DNA from: Dehalococcoidia bacterium
GTDB lineage: Bacteria; Chloroflexota; Dehalococcoidia; GIF9; UBA5620
Direction of reading: 5' to 3'
Assembly (NCBI GenBank): GCA_016783225.1
Contig: JADHWZ010000018.1
Span: 1 to 17,301, forward strand
Length of the DNA stretch: 17,301 bases
Shown: in pieces, positions 6,209 to 14,364 of the stretch
Numbering within the stretch: position 1 is the first letter of the stretch
Layout: every line of letters begins with the position of its first letter
Program-made: the position numbers and the translations under genes
The notes under the pieces: generated by a model
Database searches by the model: none
The model's input: the letters and a program-made list of their open reading frames with translations, nothing else
What the model was told of the DNA's origin: nothing

Positions 6209-6553
6209 ATGACAAAAACTTGGGGAATGGTCAGTTTCGCATTGTTTTGCATAGGCCTGGTAGTAGCTGTTATTGCAGGTTTAGTAGTTCCCGCGAATGT
6301 CATCGTTACAATGGTACTAGCAATCCTTGGCCTTGTAATCGGTATTCTCTATGTTGTCTATGCCAAGGATATTAATACCTTGCTTCTTGCTACTATAGCC
6401 CTGTTGGCAATGACAGCTGCTTTCGCTCCCATTGCGGTTCTGGGCGTAGGTGAAGCAGTTACCAGCATAGTCGTGAACTTTGCTGCTCTGATGGCACCAA
6501 TAGCCCTTGTCGCTGCAATAACAGCACTACTAAAAATAGGCCTCGCAAGGTAA
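6209..6553 (+). CDS. Small four-helix membrane protein of unknown function (element cargo)
   Basis: The 114-residue product is almost entirely hydrophobic, with segments at about residues 8-28, 31-51, 56-80 and 84-108. A single DIN loop lies at about 54-56, and the tail is short and basic (KIGLAR). There are no charged residues that would suggest a pump or enzyme, and I recognise no family. The start is well supported: AGGGAGGT lies eight to ten bases before ATG, and a perfect TTGACA/TATAAT promoter is 54 bases upstream. It lies between the inverted repeats of the 6002-6738 element, where a transposase would be expected. Strong expression signals plus mobile context suggest a selfish or accessory membrane factor (inference). 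Confidence 0.78.
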   Translation: MTKTWGMVSFALFCIGLVVAVIAGLVVPANVIVTMVLAILGLVIGILYVVYAKDINTLLLATIALLAMTAAFAPIAVLGVGEAVTSIVVNFAALMAPIALVAAITALLKIGLAR

Positions 6554-6576
6554 GCATAACAATAGTCCTAATTCAA

Positions 6577-6729
6577 AGAGAGGGGCAAACCCTCTACTAC
6601 AATTTTGCTCGTGTGCATAAGACGTTGGGGATTACACCAGCAATGGCGGCGGGTGTTAGTGACCACGTCTGGACACTGGAAGAAATAGCTACACTACAAG
6701 AATTTCAAACTTCCGCTATTTCAAATTGA
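6577..6729 (+). pseudogene. C-terminal remnant of an IS1-like transposase
   Basis: The frame ending in TGA at 6727-6729 reads YNFARVHKTLGITPAMAAG, then VSDHVWTLEEIATLQ. This matches my recollection of the C-terminus of IS1-type DDE transposases (YNF-R-HKTL--TPAM-AG--DHVW-LEE). Similarity begins around 6577-6595 and there is no start codon or catalytic region upstream, since the cargo gene ends at 6553. The stop codon falls inside the right inverted repeat, as in compact IS elements. A hairpin AGAGGG-GCAAA-CCCTCT (6579-6595) at the junction could be a weak terminator for the cargo gene. Assignment to IS1 rather than another DDE family is from memory. Confidence 0.7.
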
Positions 6730-6884
6730 CCCACTACCTTGACCTCCATGATGTGTTTGCCCGGCAATAGGAACGCTTGTCGCTCCGGTCAGAGATTGTA
6801 GGTTAAAGCCAGCGGCGTATAGACTACACGTGGCGGCATGCCGGAGTCCTGGCGAAGGTGGGGACGGACTGCTGATGCGGTGCT

Positions 6885-7826
6885 TCAGGTTGGGTGTTGG
6901 CCCTGCATCCCAAAGGTGCACGTGAGGAAATGGGTGATCCTTCTGCCAATGAGGGGATAGAGTAGCCAGACAGTGCCATGGGTGCCGAGAAACCACGAGA
7001 TGGCGGGCCTGCCACATGCCTCCCACAGGTCGAGTGTTGCCTGTCTTGGGATAGCCTCGTCCCAGAGGGCGTTTATCATCAGTACTGGACGTTTTCGCAG
7101 ATAGGGGGCGAAGGTCAGGGTGTCTGTCAGGAAGCATTCCTTGGCGGGGGTAACGGGCTCGAGGCCCTTCTCGGCTACCTCCGCTAGAAACCGAGGGTAC
7201 TCAAGGTGGATTCGACGGCATTCTGCCTCGGTGCAGCTATGTCCCTTTCTTATGGCCTCGTTCTTACTGGTCCAGGTAATCCTTTCCGCGTTTCCTCCGG
7301 CGATGATGAACACACCGGCAGCAACGCGTTTTTCCACCCCCATGGCGATGGCGGAGACGTGTCCACCGAGGCTTATTCCGACTACCGCTACCTGTTGCGG
7401 GTTTATCTCTGGCCTGTGGCTTGCCCAGTCTACCACCTGGCGCACATCGATTACCGAAACCTGGTAGCCTTCAAACCACTCCTCGGGCGTGAGGATGGGG
7501 AGGCGCTTCTTCATCACCTCTGGCATGCGGCTGGTATGAAACACCAGATACAGGATGAAGCAGGCTATTCCTCTCTTGACCAGGGTTCGTGCGATGAATC
7601 TGCAGGGGATTACACTCCGATCTCCCCACCCGTGAATTATGATGGCCAGCGGGGCGTGCTGCGCGTCTCGCGGCTGGAAGTACTCACCACGGGCGGTGTT
7701 GTTTTCCTGGTACCTGGTGGGATGAGCGGTGGGGAAATCGACTTCGTACCGCGACCATCTCGATGTCGTCTCTTTCAGGTGAAGGTTGAAATGGGGCTCG
7801 CGGCTCTGGTAGCTATACGGGTTCAT
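6885..7826 (-). CDS. Alpha/beta hydrolase (dienelactone hydrolase/acyl-peptidase-like)
   Basis: The 313-residue product has a complete alpha/beta-hydrolase signature: oxyanion-hole strand IIIHGWGD (62-69), nucleophile elbow GISLGGH with Ser152, acid Asp256 in NALWDEAIP and base His283 in GTHGTVW. A variable lid lies at about 180-235. No signal peptide is visible, so it is probably cytoplasmic. It is a serine esterase or related hydrolase; the substrate cannot be told from sequence. It is monocistronic: the IS-derived element lies downstream and a promoter-poor 490-bp gap upstream. No clear ribosome-binding site precedes the ATG at 7826, so the true start could differ slightly or the message could be leaderless. 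Confidence 0.85.
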   Translation of the reverse strand: MNPYSYQSREPHFNLHLKETTSRWSRYEVDFPTAHPTRYQENNTARGEYFQPRDAQHAPLAIIIHGWGDRSVIPCRFIARTLVKRGIACFILYLVFHTSRMPEVMKKRLPILTPEEWFEGYQVSVIDVRQVVDWASHRPEINPQQVAVVGISLGGHVSAIAMGVEKRVAAGVFIIAGGNAERITWTSKNEAIRKGHSCTEAECRRIHLEYPRFLAEVAEKGLEPVTPAKECFLTDTLTFAPYLRKRPVLMINALWDEAIPRQATLDLWEACGRPAISWFLGTHGTVWLLYPLIGRRITHFLTCTFGMQGQHPT

Positions 7827-8174
7827 ATGCCGAACTCAGCCAGTTGGTTTGTCCCTTACTAGGCGAGGCCTGACCGCAGCGCATCAATTTTGGCAACGAA
7901 GCGACGACTGCTCGCGGACGAGAGCCTCCACGGGCGCCCATTCTACACCCTCGCCAGTAGGTACTTCAACTTGTATCTGAGAAGGTCGCTCTGAGGTTGG
8001 GCTGGGGCTAGGTTGCTTCGCTTTGCCTGCAATGACGTTCCTCGCGCGAGATGTCTTCCCCTGTCAGTCTATTGGAGACATTAGATGAGGGTGAGGCTCG
8101 CACGGGTCTGAAGGCTTGTCCCTATCTCTTACTGCAAAGGAAAACATGCGTTGCCGAGACGCTATCAAATGGCC
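7827..8174. other. Intergenic stretch with a degenerate repeat
   Basis: No convincing gene lies between the hydrolase and the kinase operon promoter. The segment GGTTGCTTCGCTTTGCCTGC followed by AATGACG (about 8010-8037) resembles a short GCTTCGCTTCGC..CAATGAC repeat that I recall from intergenic DNA of many bacteria. Open frames here are short and lack ribosome-binding sites. Confidence 0.35.
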
Positions 8175-8201
8175 GATTGTATCCGCGGAAGTGGTATAAT
8201 A
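8175..8201 (+). promoter_or_regulatory. Extended -10 promoter of the kinase/RuBisCO-like operon, in a conserved block
   Basis: TGG-TATAAT (8192-8200) is an extended -10 element without a good -35. It is the end of a 27-bp block, GATT-TATCCGCG--AA-TGGTATAATA, that matches 24 of 27 positions with 15596-15622 upstream of the nitroreductase gene. The leader to the kinase start is about 110 nt and has no riboswitch that I recognise. Confidence 0.65.
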
Positions 8202-8317
8202 TGTTTAGAAGCGGTTCGAGCGGGGGGTTGAATTCTTGTAGGAAACCGTCCAGCCTTGCAACTGGTGAAGTCGGCGGCAGCTGTTTCGTTGACAACCACC
8301 ATCTAGAATGAGAGCAA

Positions 8318-9862
8318 ATGGCCAGATACATAGTCGCCCATGACGTGGGCACGAGTGGAAACAAGGCGGTTCTGGTAGACGCCGAGGGGCGCGTGCACGG
8401 CAGGCGTTTTGAGTCCTACCGGACCGACTATCCAAAGCCTGGCTGGGCAGAGCAGGAACCTGCGGATTGGTGGAAGGCGGTGACGCAGACCACGAGACTT
8501 ATGCTTGATGAGACGGGAGTGTCACCCAAAGATGTGCTGTGTGTTACCTTCAGTACGCAGATGCTGGGCATCGTACCGATGGATGCAGAAAGAGGGCCGC
8601 TCAGGCCGGCGATAATCTGGCTTGACAACAGGGCGGGCAAGCAGGCAAGCCGCATGATGAGGAAGTTCATTAGCGCCGGCGTTTTCGCTCTCATTGCTGG
8701 TACCGCGCTGGGTGGGAAGGACGGCATTCCGAAATTGCTCTGGCTCAAGAACGAAGAGCCTGAAATTTATGAGAATATGCGCTGTTTTCTCGACGTGGAC
8801 GGTTATCTTATTTACCGGAGTACCGGTAACATGGTTATGGAATGGAGCTGCGCCTCTGTCTTTGGAATTGACCTGAAGAAGAAGAAGTGGCTTGACGGCG
8901 TCTTTCGTTACGTTGGGCTTGACCCCGAGAAACTGCCACCTCTGGTGCGTTCCATTGACCAGGTTGGAGTACTGTCGAGTGAAGCGTCTAAAGAGTACGG
9001 GCTCTTGGAGGGCACTCCGGTTATTGCAGGCGCCGGGGATGCTCCCTGTGCCGCGGTCGGGTCTGGTGCAGTTGGCGAAGGCGAAGGCCATGTCTATCTT
9101 GGGACATCTGGCTGGGTAGGCGTGGTTACGGAACGGATGCCGCAAGGTAAACACGGAGCGGCATCTGTCCATTCGGCGGACCCCAATAAGGCGTTCTTGT
9201 TCGCTGAAACCGAAACCGCCGGGGCGTGCCTTCAGTGGATTGCCGATGAGTTCTACAAGTCCGAGAAGATGGATCCGAATATTCCTAATGTCTACGCTCT
9301 TATGGATGAGAAGGTTAGCCAGATTCCGCCTGGCTCCGATTACCTACTATTTACCCCCTGGATGTATGGAGAGAGAGTTCCCGTCGACGACCACTACGTT
9401 CGCTCCAGCTTTCTCAACCTGAGCGCTGACCATACACGTGAGAACCTGCTGCGTGCTGTTTATGAAGGAGTGGCCTATAACATCAGATGGATTGTGGACA
9501 TCGTGGAGAAGGAGTTCCACTTCCCCCTGCCGGAGCTGCGGGTTGTGGGGGGAGGGGCGAAGGGCGAACCCTGGATGCAGATTCTAGCGGACGTAACTCA
9601 TAGAAAGGTTGAGACGATGTGCGATCCCCAGGATGCGGGGGCGGTGGGTGTGGCGCTGATAGCAGCGGTTGGGCTCGGCCTTTATCCAGATTTCGAGTCT
9701 CTAAGGAAGGTGGTCAAGGTGGAGAAGGTCTTCGAGCCGCGGGCGGAGAACAGCCAAGTTTACGACTCTCTGTTTCGCTCGTATCAGGAGGTCTATGGTA
9801 GCCTGCGGAGCTTTTACGCCAAGCTTAACAAGAAGAGATTTGATGAAGCGAAAGTTCTATGA
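8318..9862 (+). CDS. FGGY-family carbohydrate kinase, xylulokinase-like
   Basis: The 514-residue length and motifs are those of FGGY kinases, which phosphorylate sugars or polyols with ATP: phosphate-1 loop DVGTSGNKA (9-17), GWAEQEP (42-48), WLDNRA (101-106), catalytic Asp241 in IAGAGDAP, phosphate-2 loop YLGTSGW (260-266), GERVP (351-355) and adenosine motif VVGGGAKGEPWMQ (409-421). Overall it is nearest xylulokinases, but the substrate-defining residues cannot be read without a structure. It opens an operon with the RuBisCO-like protein 13 nt downstream, so its product is probably the phosphorylated substrate, directly or after a step, of that protein (inference). The ribosome-binding site is weak (GAGAG), and the promoter is at 8192-8200. 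Confidence 0.92.
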   Translation: MARYIVAHDVGTSGNKAVLVDAEGRVHGRRFESYRTDYPKPGWAEQEPADWWKAVTQTTRLMLDETGVSPKDVLCVTFSTQMLGIVPMDAERGPLRPAIIWLDNRAGKQASRMMRKFISAGVFALIAGTALGGKDGIPKLLWLKNEEPEIYENMRCFLDVDGYLIYRSTGNMVMEWSCASVFGIDLKKKKWLDGVFRYVGLDPEKLPPLVRSIDQVGVLSSEASKEYGLLEGTPVIAGAGDAPCAAVGSGAVGEGEGHVYLGTSGWVGVVTERMPQGKHGAASVHSADPNKAFLFAETETAGACLQWIADEFYKSEKMDPNIPNVYALMDEKVSQIPPGSDYLLFTPWMYGERVPVDDHYVRSSFLNLSADHTRENLLRAVYEGVAYNIRWIVDIVEKEFHFPLPELRVVGGGAKGEPWMQILADVTHRKVETMCDPQDAGAVGVALIAAVGLGLYPDFESLRKVVKVEKVFEPRAENSQVYDSLFRSYQEVYGSLRSFYAKLNKKRFDEAKVL

Positions 9863-9875
9863 AGGAGGTGTCTAG

Positions 9876-11186
9876 ATGAATACTGAAGAGATCTTGGGCC
9901 TACCCATGGCGCTGCCGGACGGCGTGGATTACGATGAGTACATTATTGGCACGTACTTGGTTTCCTATCCGGCGATACTCCCGATTCCCAAACTAGCTCC
10001 CATGCTGGCAGTGGAGCAAAGCACGGGGACGTGGTTAGCTGTGCCAGGTGAAACTGAGGAGGTTCGACGGAAGCATATTGCCAAGGTGATCGGAGTCTAC
10101 GAGATGCCCGACTATGAGTCGACCGTACCTCCCAATCTGCAGGATAGGAAATGGTTTGTGCAGGTGGCTTATCCGCAGGTCAACATAGGCGAGCAACTAC
10201 CGATGCTGCTGACTGCAGTGGTGGGAAACATCTCTATGGGTGGGGATATCAAGCTGGTGGACATACGTCTGCCCCAGAAATATGTTGCCGCTTTCAAAGG
10301 GCCCAAGTTTGGTATCGAAGGAGTGCGCAAAGTGTTGGGCGTGCCGGGGCGCCCTCTACTTAACAATATGATTAAGCCGTGCACTGGTTATCCTCTGGAG
10401 GTTGGAGCTGAACTGTTTAGAAAGGCGGCGACGGGCGGCTGTGACATTGTCAAGGATGACGAGTTGATAGCTGATGCTTCATTCAATTCGGTACAGGGTC
10501 GTGTCAAGCGCTACATGGAGATCGAGAAACAGGTGTATGAGGAGACGGGCGAACACACCCTGTACACCGTGAACATAACCGACAACGTGCCCAAGATTTT
10601 TGACAATGCCAAGCGTGTCGTTGAGCTGGGCTGCAACGCGTTGATGATAAACTACATTGCCGTGGGATTGCCGGTGATGCAAGCAATAGCGGAAGACCCG
10701 AGCATAAACGTTCCTATCCTGGCTCACATGGACGTTGCTGGCACCATGTATATGTCGCCTCTCCACGGCATGAGTTCTCACATTGTGCTGGGCAAGCTGC
10801 CTCGTCTGGCGGGGGCTGATGTTGTTGTCATCCCTGCTCCCTACGGAAAAGCGCCGGTGATAGACTACAAATTCGCAAACGCCGCCAGGAATCTATCATT
10901 CCCGCTGTACCACCTGAAGCCAACATTTCCAATGGCGTCTGGCGGGATTACGCCATCCATGGTGCCGTCGGTGATGGCAGACCTGGGCAATGACATCGTC
11001 ATAGGTTCTGGAGGAGGCATTCATGCTCATCCCCAGGGCCCTATCGCCGGAGGGAAGGCATTCCGCCAGGCGATTGATGCGGTAATGCAGGGCATTGCCC
11101 TTGAAGAGTACGCCAAAGACCACCAGGAGCTGGCGATTGCACTTAAGGAGTGGGCAGACCCGTTCAGCAAAGGCATTAGATTCTAA
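9876..11186 (+). CDS. RuBisCO-like protein (form IV type), large-subunit family
   Basis: The 436-residue product has the N-terminal domain (VEQSTGTW, 46-53; VGNISMG, 116-122) and the TIM-barrel of the RuBisCO large chain. Kept, by spinach numbering: Glu60 (47), Thr65 (52), Asn123 (118), Lys175 (167), carbamylated Lys201 with Asp203/Glu204 (KDDE, 193-196), His294 (284), loop-6 Lys334 (325), Ser379 (355) and the glycine phosphate loop (GSGGG, 377-381). Changed: Lys177 to Cys169, Arg295 to Met285, His327 to Val318. With those losses CO2 fixation is not expected, but metal-dependent enolisation of a phosphorylated compound is. Known relatives act in methionine salvage and D-apionate degradation. 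Strong GGAGGTG ribosome-binding site; operon position after a sugar kinase fits a carbohydrate substrate. Confidence 0.92.
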   Translation: MNTEEILGLPMALPDGVDYDEYIIGTYLVSYPAILPIPKLAPMLAVEQSTGTWLAVPGETEEVRRKHIAKVIGVYEMPDYESTVPPNLQDRKWFVQVAYPQVNIGEQLPMLLTAVVGNISMGGDIKLVDIRLPQKYVAAFKGPKFGIEGVRKVLGVPGRPLLNNMIKPCTGYPLEVGAELFRKAATGGCDIVKDDELIADASFNSVQGRVKRYMEIEKQVYEETGEHTLYTVNITDNVPKIFDNAKRVVELGCNALMINYIAVGLPVMQAIAEDPSINVPILAHMDVAGTMYMSPLHGMSSHIVLGKLPRLAGADVVVIPAPYGKAPVIDYKFANAARNLSFPLYHLKPTFPMASGGITPSMVPSVMADLGNDIVIGSGGGIHAHPQGPIAGGKAFRQAIDAVMQGIALEEYAKDHQELAIALKEWADPFSKGIRF

Positions 11187-11199
11187 GAAGGAGAAGGAA

Positions 11200-12417
11200 A
11201 TGAGCAAGGTCACAGTCTTAGGGGGGTGTGGGGCTGTCGGGAGCATAGCCACGGAAACACTGGTTTCAAGCGGGGTATTCTCCGAAATCACGGTTGCTGA
11301 CATCGATATCGAGAAGACGAGAAAGATGGTCAAGGCGCTGGGGGGAGGTAACCTCTCAGCCGTTGAGGTTGATGCCGACAATCCCGATAGCCTCAGAAAG
11401 GCGATCGCCGGCTCATCGGTTGTTCTGAACTGCATCGGGCCTTTCTACAAATATGGGCCCATCATACTGAAGGCGGTGATAGAGTCCAAGATCAACTATG
11501 TTGACGTCTGTGATGATTTCGATGCCACCGAGGAACTGCTTGGCATGGATGAAAAGGCGAAGAAGGCCGACGTTTCAGCGCTGATTGGAATGGGGAGTTC
11601 TCCAGGCATAGCCAATGTTCTGGTCAGGTTCTGTGCCGATTCGCTGCTCGACCAGGTTGAAGCGGTAGACATTTACCATGCGCACGGCGGCGAAGCGGTT
11701 GAAGGGGCGGCGGTGGTGAAACACAGGATTCATTCTATGGAAGCGGACGTGCCGATGTTCCTTGACGGCAAGTTCACCACGGTTAGACTCTTCGAAGAAA
11801 GCGGAAGAGCCCTGGAGGTGGAGACCGAGTTCCGGGATGTCGGCACATACAATGTCTACGCCTATCCGCACCCCGAGACGATAACTCTGCCGAAGTATTT
11901 GAAGGGTGTGAAAAGGGTGACCAACCTCGGACTGGTGCTGCCGCCTGCCTATGCAGAGCTGATAAAGGGAATGGTAAAGCTGGGCATAACAGGCGAGGAA
12001 CCAGTTGAAGTCCAGGGGCGTAAGGTCATTCCCCAGGAGTTTGCGGTGGCCTTTATACTCTCTCAGAGGGACAGGCTGACAAGAGAAGCCGGACTGGACC
12101 AACCCATGGGTTGCCTGAAAATAGTGGTAAAGGGCTACAAGAACGGCGACAAGAGCACCTACGTTTTCTCCATGTCTTCCAGGGGACAGGGGATGGGCGA
12201 AGGGACAGGCGTGCCCGCGGCGCTCGGTGCCATACTCATGGCTACGGGGAAGATCAACGTCAAGGGGGTCTGCCCGCCTGAGGGCTGCGTTAATCCCATG
12301 GATGTGGTTGAACTCGCCCAGACCAAGGTGAGTATAGGTGACAAGAAGGGCTTCCCTATCGTCATTGAACATACTGACAAGAACGGCAAAGTTGAGAAGC
12401 TAGACTTGCTTAGCTAG
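11200..12417 (+). CDS. Saccharopine dehydrogenase-like NAD(P)-dependent oxidoreductase
   Basis: The 405-residue product starts with a Rossmann NAD(P)-binding loop [10 protein letters not shown] (6-15), followed by DIDIEK after the second strand and [13 protein letters not shown], then [11 protein letters not shown], the motif where saccharopine-dehydrogenase-family enzymes begin their second domain. Family members reduce or oxidise at carbon next to nitrogen or act on hydroxy acids. The presence behind a kinase and a RuBisCO-like protein suggests a redox step on a sugar-derived acid rather than lysine metabolism (inference). The start at 11200 is set by AAGGAGAAGG just upstream, and the gene begins 13 nt after the preceding stop. 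An earlier in-frame start would overlap the RuBisCO-like gene and lies before the Rossmann fold. It is the last gene of the operon; no clear terminator follows. Confidence 0.87.
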   Translation: MSKVTVLGGCGAVGSIATETLVSSGVFSEITVADIDIEKTRKMVKALGGGNLSAVEVDADNPDSLRKAIAGSSVVLNCIGPFYKYGPIILKAVIESKINYVDVCDDFDATEELLGMDEKAKKADVSALIGMGSSPGIANVLVRFCADSLLDQVEAVDIYHAHGGEAVEGAAVVKHRIHSMEADVPMFLDGKFTTVRLFEESGRALEVETEFRDVGTYNVYAYPHPETITLPKYLKGVKRVTNLGLVLPPAYAELIKGMVKLGITGEEPVEVQGRKVIPQEFAVAFILSQRDRLTREAGLDQPMGCLKIVVKGYKNGDKSTYVFSMSSRGQGMGEGTGVPAALGAILMATGKINVKGVCPPEGCVNPMDVVELAQTKVSIGDKKGFPIVIEHTDKNGKVEKLDLLS

Positions 12418-12433
12418 ACGAGAGCACCGCCTC

Positions 12434-12462
12434 TTGACTCTAGATTATTGTGCCTGTTACAG
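12434..12462 (+). promoter_or_regulatory. Candidate promoter of the PD40 lipoprotein gene
   Basis: TTGACT (12434-12439), a 17-bp spacer and TTACAG (12457-12462) precede the lipoprotein start by about 65 bases. The -35 is good and the -10 is poor, so this is tentative. Confidence 0.35.
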
Positions 12463-12529
12463 TTGCTCAGAGCGGTTGATATTAAAGTGTAAAGCAACAC
12501 CCGCGAGCCTGACAATCAAGGAGGTTGAA

Positions 12530-13954
12530 GTGTGCAAATGCAAACGGTGCTGTACAGTGACCGCGCTGGCGCTCATCGCGTTGGCTGGCCTCACGGCCGG
12601 TTGTGCTACTGCCACCAGTCCTGGGGAGTTCGTCACCTACACGGATGAAGTCAACGGCTTCTCCATTTCCCATCCCGTAGACTGGGAGGAGAGCCCGGAG
12701 ATGATGTACGGTGCGACGCAGGTCGCTTTCTGCGAACCAGGATTTCTGCGCGAGGCTGACGCTAGTGTACTGGTTGACAAGTACACCTTGTTCTCTGAGA
12801 CAAGCCTTGAGTCTGGATATGAAGACTATAAGGACCCGATGTATTTGGAAGCAGACCGGTTTATTACCCGTTCTGAGAAGTCGACGTTAGTAAGCGGTGT
12901 GCCGGCAGTAAGATTCCTCTGGGAGGTCCGGGATGATGAGATAGAAATGAAGTGGGCGGGCATATACCTGGTGCAAGGCGATGCAGAGTGGATAGTCACT
13001 ATTGTCTGCCTGGCTGAGTCCTTCGCCTCGTTCGAGCCCACTTTCGATACCATAGCCAGCAGCTTTGAGCTACTGGAAACAGCGCCACCAGCCGAAACCG
13101 AGGTGCCGGCTGCAGCGCCTGTCCCACCGCCAGTGGGGAGGATCGCCTTCGCCTCCGACCGCGATGGGAACATGGAGATATATGTCATGAGTGCCGACGG
13201 TACTACTCAAAGACTTACAGACGATTCCTTCTACGACGGGCAGCCGGCCTGGTCGCCCGATGGCACCACGATTGCGTTCGTCTCTGACCGCGATGGGAAC
13301 GACGAGATATATGTCATGAATGCCGACGGTACTGACCAGACTCGCATTACGGACAACTCCTACGACGACTCGTGGCCCGCTTGGTCACCTGATGGCACGA
13401 GGATCGCCTTCACGTCCGGTCGTGACGGGAACGACGAGATATATGTCATGAATGCCGACGGTGCTGACCAGACTCGCATTACGGACAATCCCAACGACGA
13501 CTGGGGCCCCGCTTGGTCACCTGACGGGGCCCTGATTGCCTTCGCCTCCGAAGGCGATGATAGCTATGAGATCTGGGTTATGACTGCTGACGGCGGTAAC
13601 CTGACCAACCTTACCAATACCCGTTGGCCACATGAGACAAGTCCGGCATGGTCACCTGACGGCACGAGGATTGCATTTACCTCCGACCGCGACAGCGACT
13701 GCCGTGAAATCTGGGTTGCGGACGCTGATGGTGCTAACCAAACGCGACTTACGCACTATTCCTACTACAATTGTTCGCGCCCAGCGTGGTCGCCTGACGG
13801 CGCCATGATTGCCTTCCAGTTCGACAAGGCAAACGTCAGTGACTTCTCGCACCAGTATGAGATCTGTGTGATGAACGCTGATGGTACAGACTGGACCTCC
13901 ACCTACCTCACGGTTAAGGACCCCGCGGATATGTGGCCGTCGTGGACGTGGTGA
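12530..13954 (+). CDS. Lipoprotein with PsbP/DUF1795-like domain and six PD40 (TolB-type) propeller blades
   Basis: I choose GTG at 12530 because AGGAGG lies five bases upstream and it places a lipoprotein signal at the N-terminus: CKCKRCC, a hydrophobic stretch, then LTAGC with Cys25 as the lipidation site. An upstream ATG in frame would bury this signal. Residues about 32-180 ([19 protein letters not shown]...) resemble the PsbP/DUF1795 fold. A Pro/Ala/Glu linker follows ([18 protein letters not shown]). The rest (about 200-474) is six repeats of the pattern IAF-SDRDGN-EIYVM-ADG---RLT----PAWSPDG, the PD40 blade of TolB-like propellers. The protein is therefore exported and membrane-anchored, and probably a binding scaffold rather than an enzyme. 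Blades 2 and 3 are nearly identical in DNA. It stands alone after the kinase operon. Confidence 0.9.
   Translation: MCKCKRCCTVTALALIALAGLTAGCATATSPGEFVTYTDEVNGFSISHPVDWEESPEMMYGATQVAFCEPGFLREADASVLVDKYTLFSETSLESGYEDYKDPMYLEADRFITRSEKSTLVSGVPAVRFLWEVRDDEIEMKWAGIYLVQGDAEWIVTIVCLAESFASFEPTFDTIASSFELLETAPPAETEVPAAAPVPPPVGRIAFASDRDGNMEIYVMSADGTTQRLTDDSFYDGQPAWSPDGTTIAFVSDRDGNDEIYVMNADGTDQTRITDNSYDDSWPAWSPDGTRIAFTSGRDGNDEIYVMNADGADQTRITDNPNDDWGPAWSPDGALIAFASEGDDSYEIWVMTADGGNLTNLTNTRWPHETSPAWSPDGTRIAFTSDRDSDCREIWVADADGANQTRLTHYSYYNCSRPAWSPDGAMIAFQFDKANVSDFSHQYEICVMNADGTDWTSTYLTVKDPADMWPSWTW
13292..13488 (+). repeat. Near-identical 65-bp DNA repeats inside the PD40 gene
   Basis: Positions 13292-13356 and 13424-13488 match at 63 of 65 bases (one difference near the start, one at Thr/Ala in ADG-T/A-DQT). 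The 132-bp offset equals one blade (44 codons). This indicates a recent blade duplication or gene conversion, in contrast to the diverged blades 4-6. Confidence 0.8.
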
Positions 13955-14364
13955 GGGGGCAGGCGAGCCACCGGGTTGGAGCGCCGTATCGCTGGGGTCA
14001 TGATGGCGCGGTTTTCGCCACCCATGCCGCCATCCAGCGGGAGACCTCAGGTGGGGCGCCTATCTGCCGTTGGCAGGCGAATGCCGACGCCACGAGGGGA
14101 GGCTTTTTCCCTCCTCGTTGAGAAATGGTCCAAGAGCGGCTGTTCAAGGCGCTGGTCACCGCGCCAGTTGGTCAAATCGGCGCTATTATTAGCGAAGACA
14201 GAAGTGGAGCACCAACGGGCGGGGCCTCTTTTCCAGCAGCACCTTAGGTATCCGCAACACGGGCCCACGCAGGCTAGGAGTCCAAGTCTCAGTGGATCGG
14301 CAAAGCACATGAAGCCTGCAGCTTCATCATGTCATACCCAGGAGCCAGCAAGACAGCGGCAGCC
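13955..14364. other. Intergenic region between two convergent genes
   Basis: No reading frame here has a ribosome-binding site or recognisable product. Three hairpins are visible: an imperfect stem ACGAGG...CCTCGT with an inner AGG/CCT and T-rich loop (14092-14118), CGCTA-TTAT-TAGCG near 14183-14196, and ATGAAGC-CTGCA-GCTTCAT near 14309-14327. The first may help terminate the lipoprotein transcript and the last that of the minus-strand PH-like gene; neither has a clean T-run. Confidence 0.4.

Larger units (their letters stand above)
6002..6738. mobile_element. IS-derived 737-bp element with membrane-protein cargo replacing the transposase
   Basis: The right end, read inward, is GGTAGTGGGTCAATTTGAAA (6738-6719). 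The left end has two tandem relatives: GGTAGTGTATCATTTT (6002-6017) and GGTAGTGGGTCAGTTT (6019-6034). An 8-bp direct repeat TTGACCTC flanks the whole. Near the left end an AAAGGAGG site and an ATG (6094) are followed at once by a stop (ATG CGT CAC TAA), perhaps the vestige of a transposase start. The right end keeps a transposase C-terminus whose stop lies inside the terminal repeat. Between them sits a gene with its own consensus promoter. The total is close to the size of an IS1-type element. I infer that cargo has replaced most of the transposase, so movement would need a transposase in trans. Confidence 0.68.

Noticed and set aside
8051..8311. Small plus-strand frame of 86 codons before the kinase
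   Set aside because: It spans the kinase operon promoter and lacks a ribosome-binding site.
8207..8317. Riboswitch in the 110-nt kinase leader
   Set aside because: I could not match any known aptamer consensus or draw a convincing terminator/antiterminator pair.
9876..11186. True RuBisCO (CO2 fixation)
   Set aside because: Lys177, Arg295 and His327 equivalents are Cys, Met and Val; no small subunit or phosphoribulokinase nearby.
11575..12372. Minus-strand open frame of 265 codons within the saccharopine-dehydrogenase-like gene
   Set aside because: Antisense shadow; histidine-rich, arginine-rich translation without any motif.
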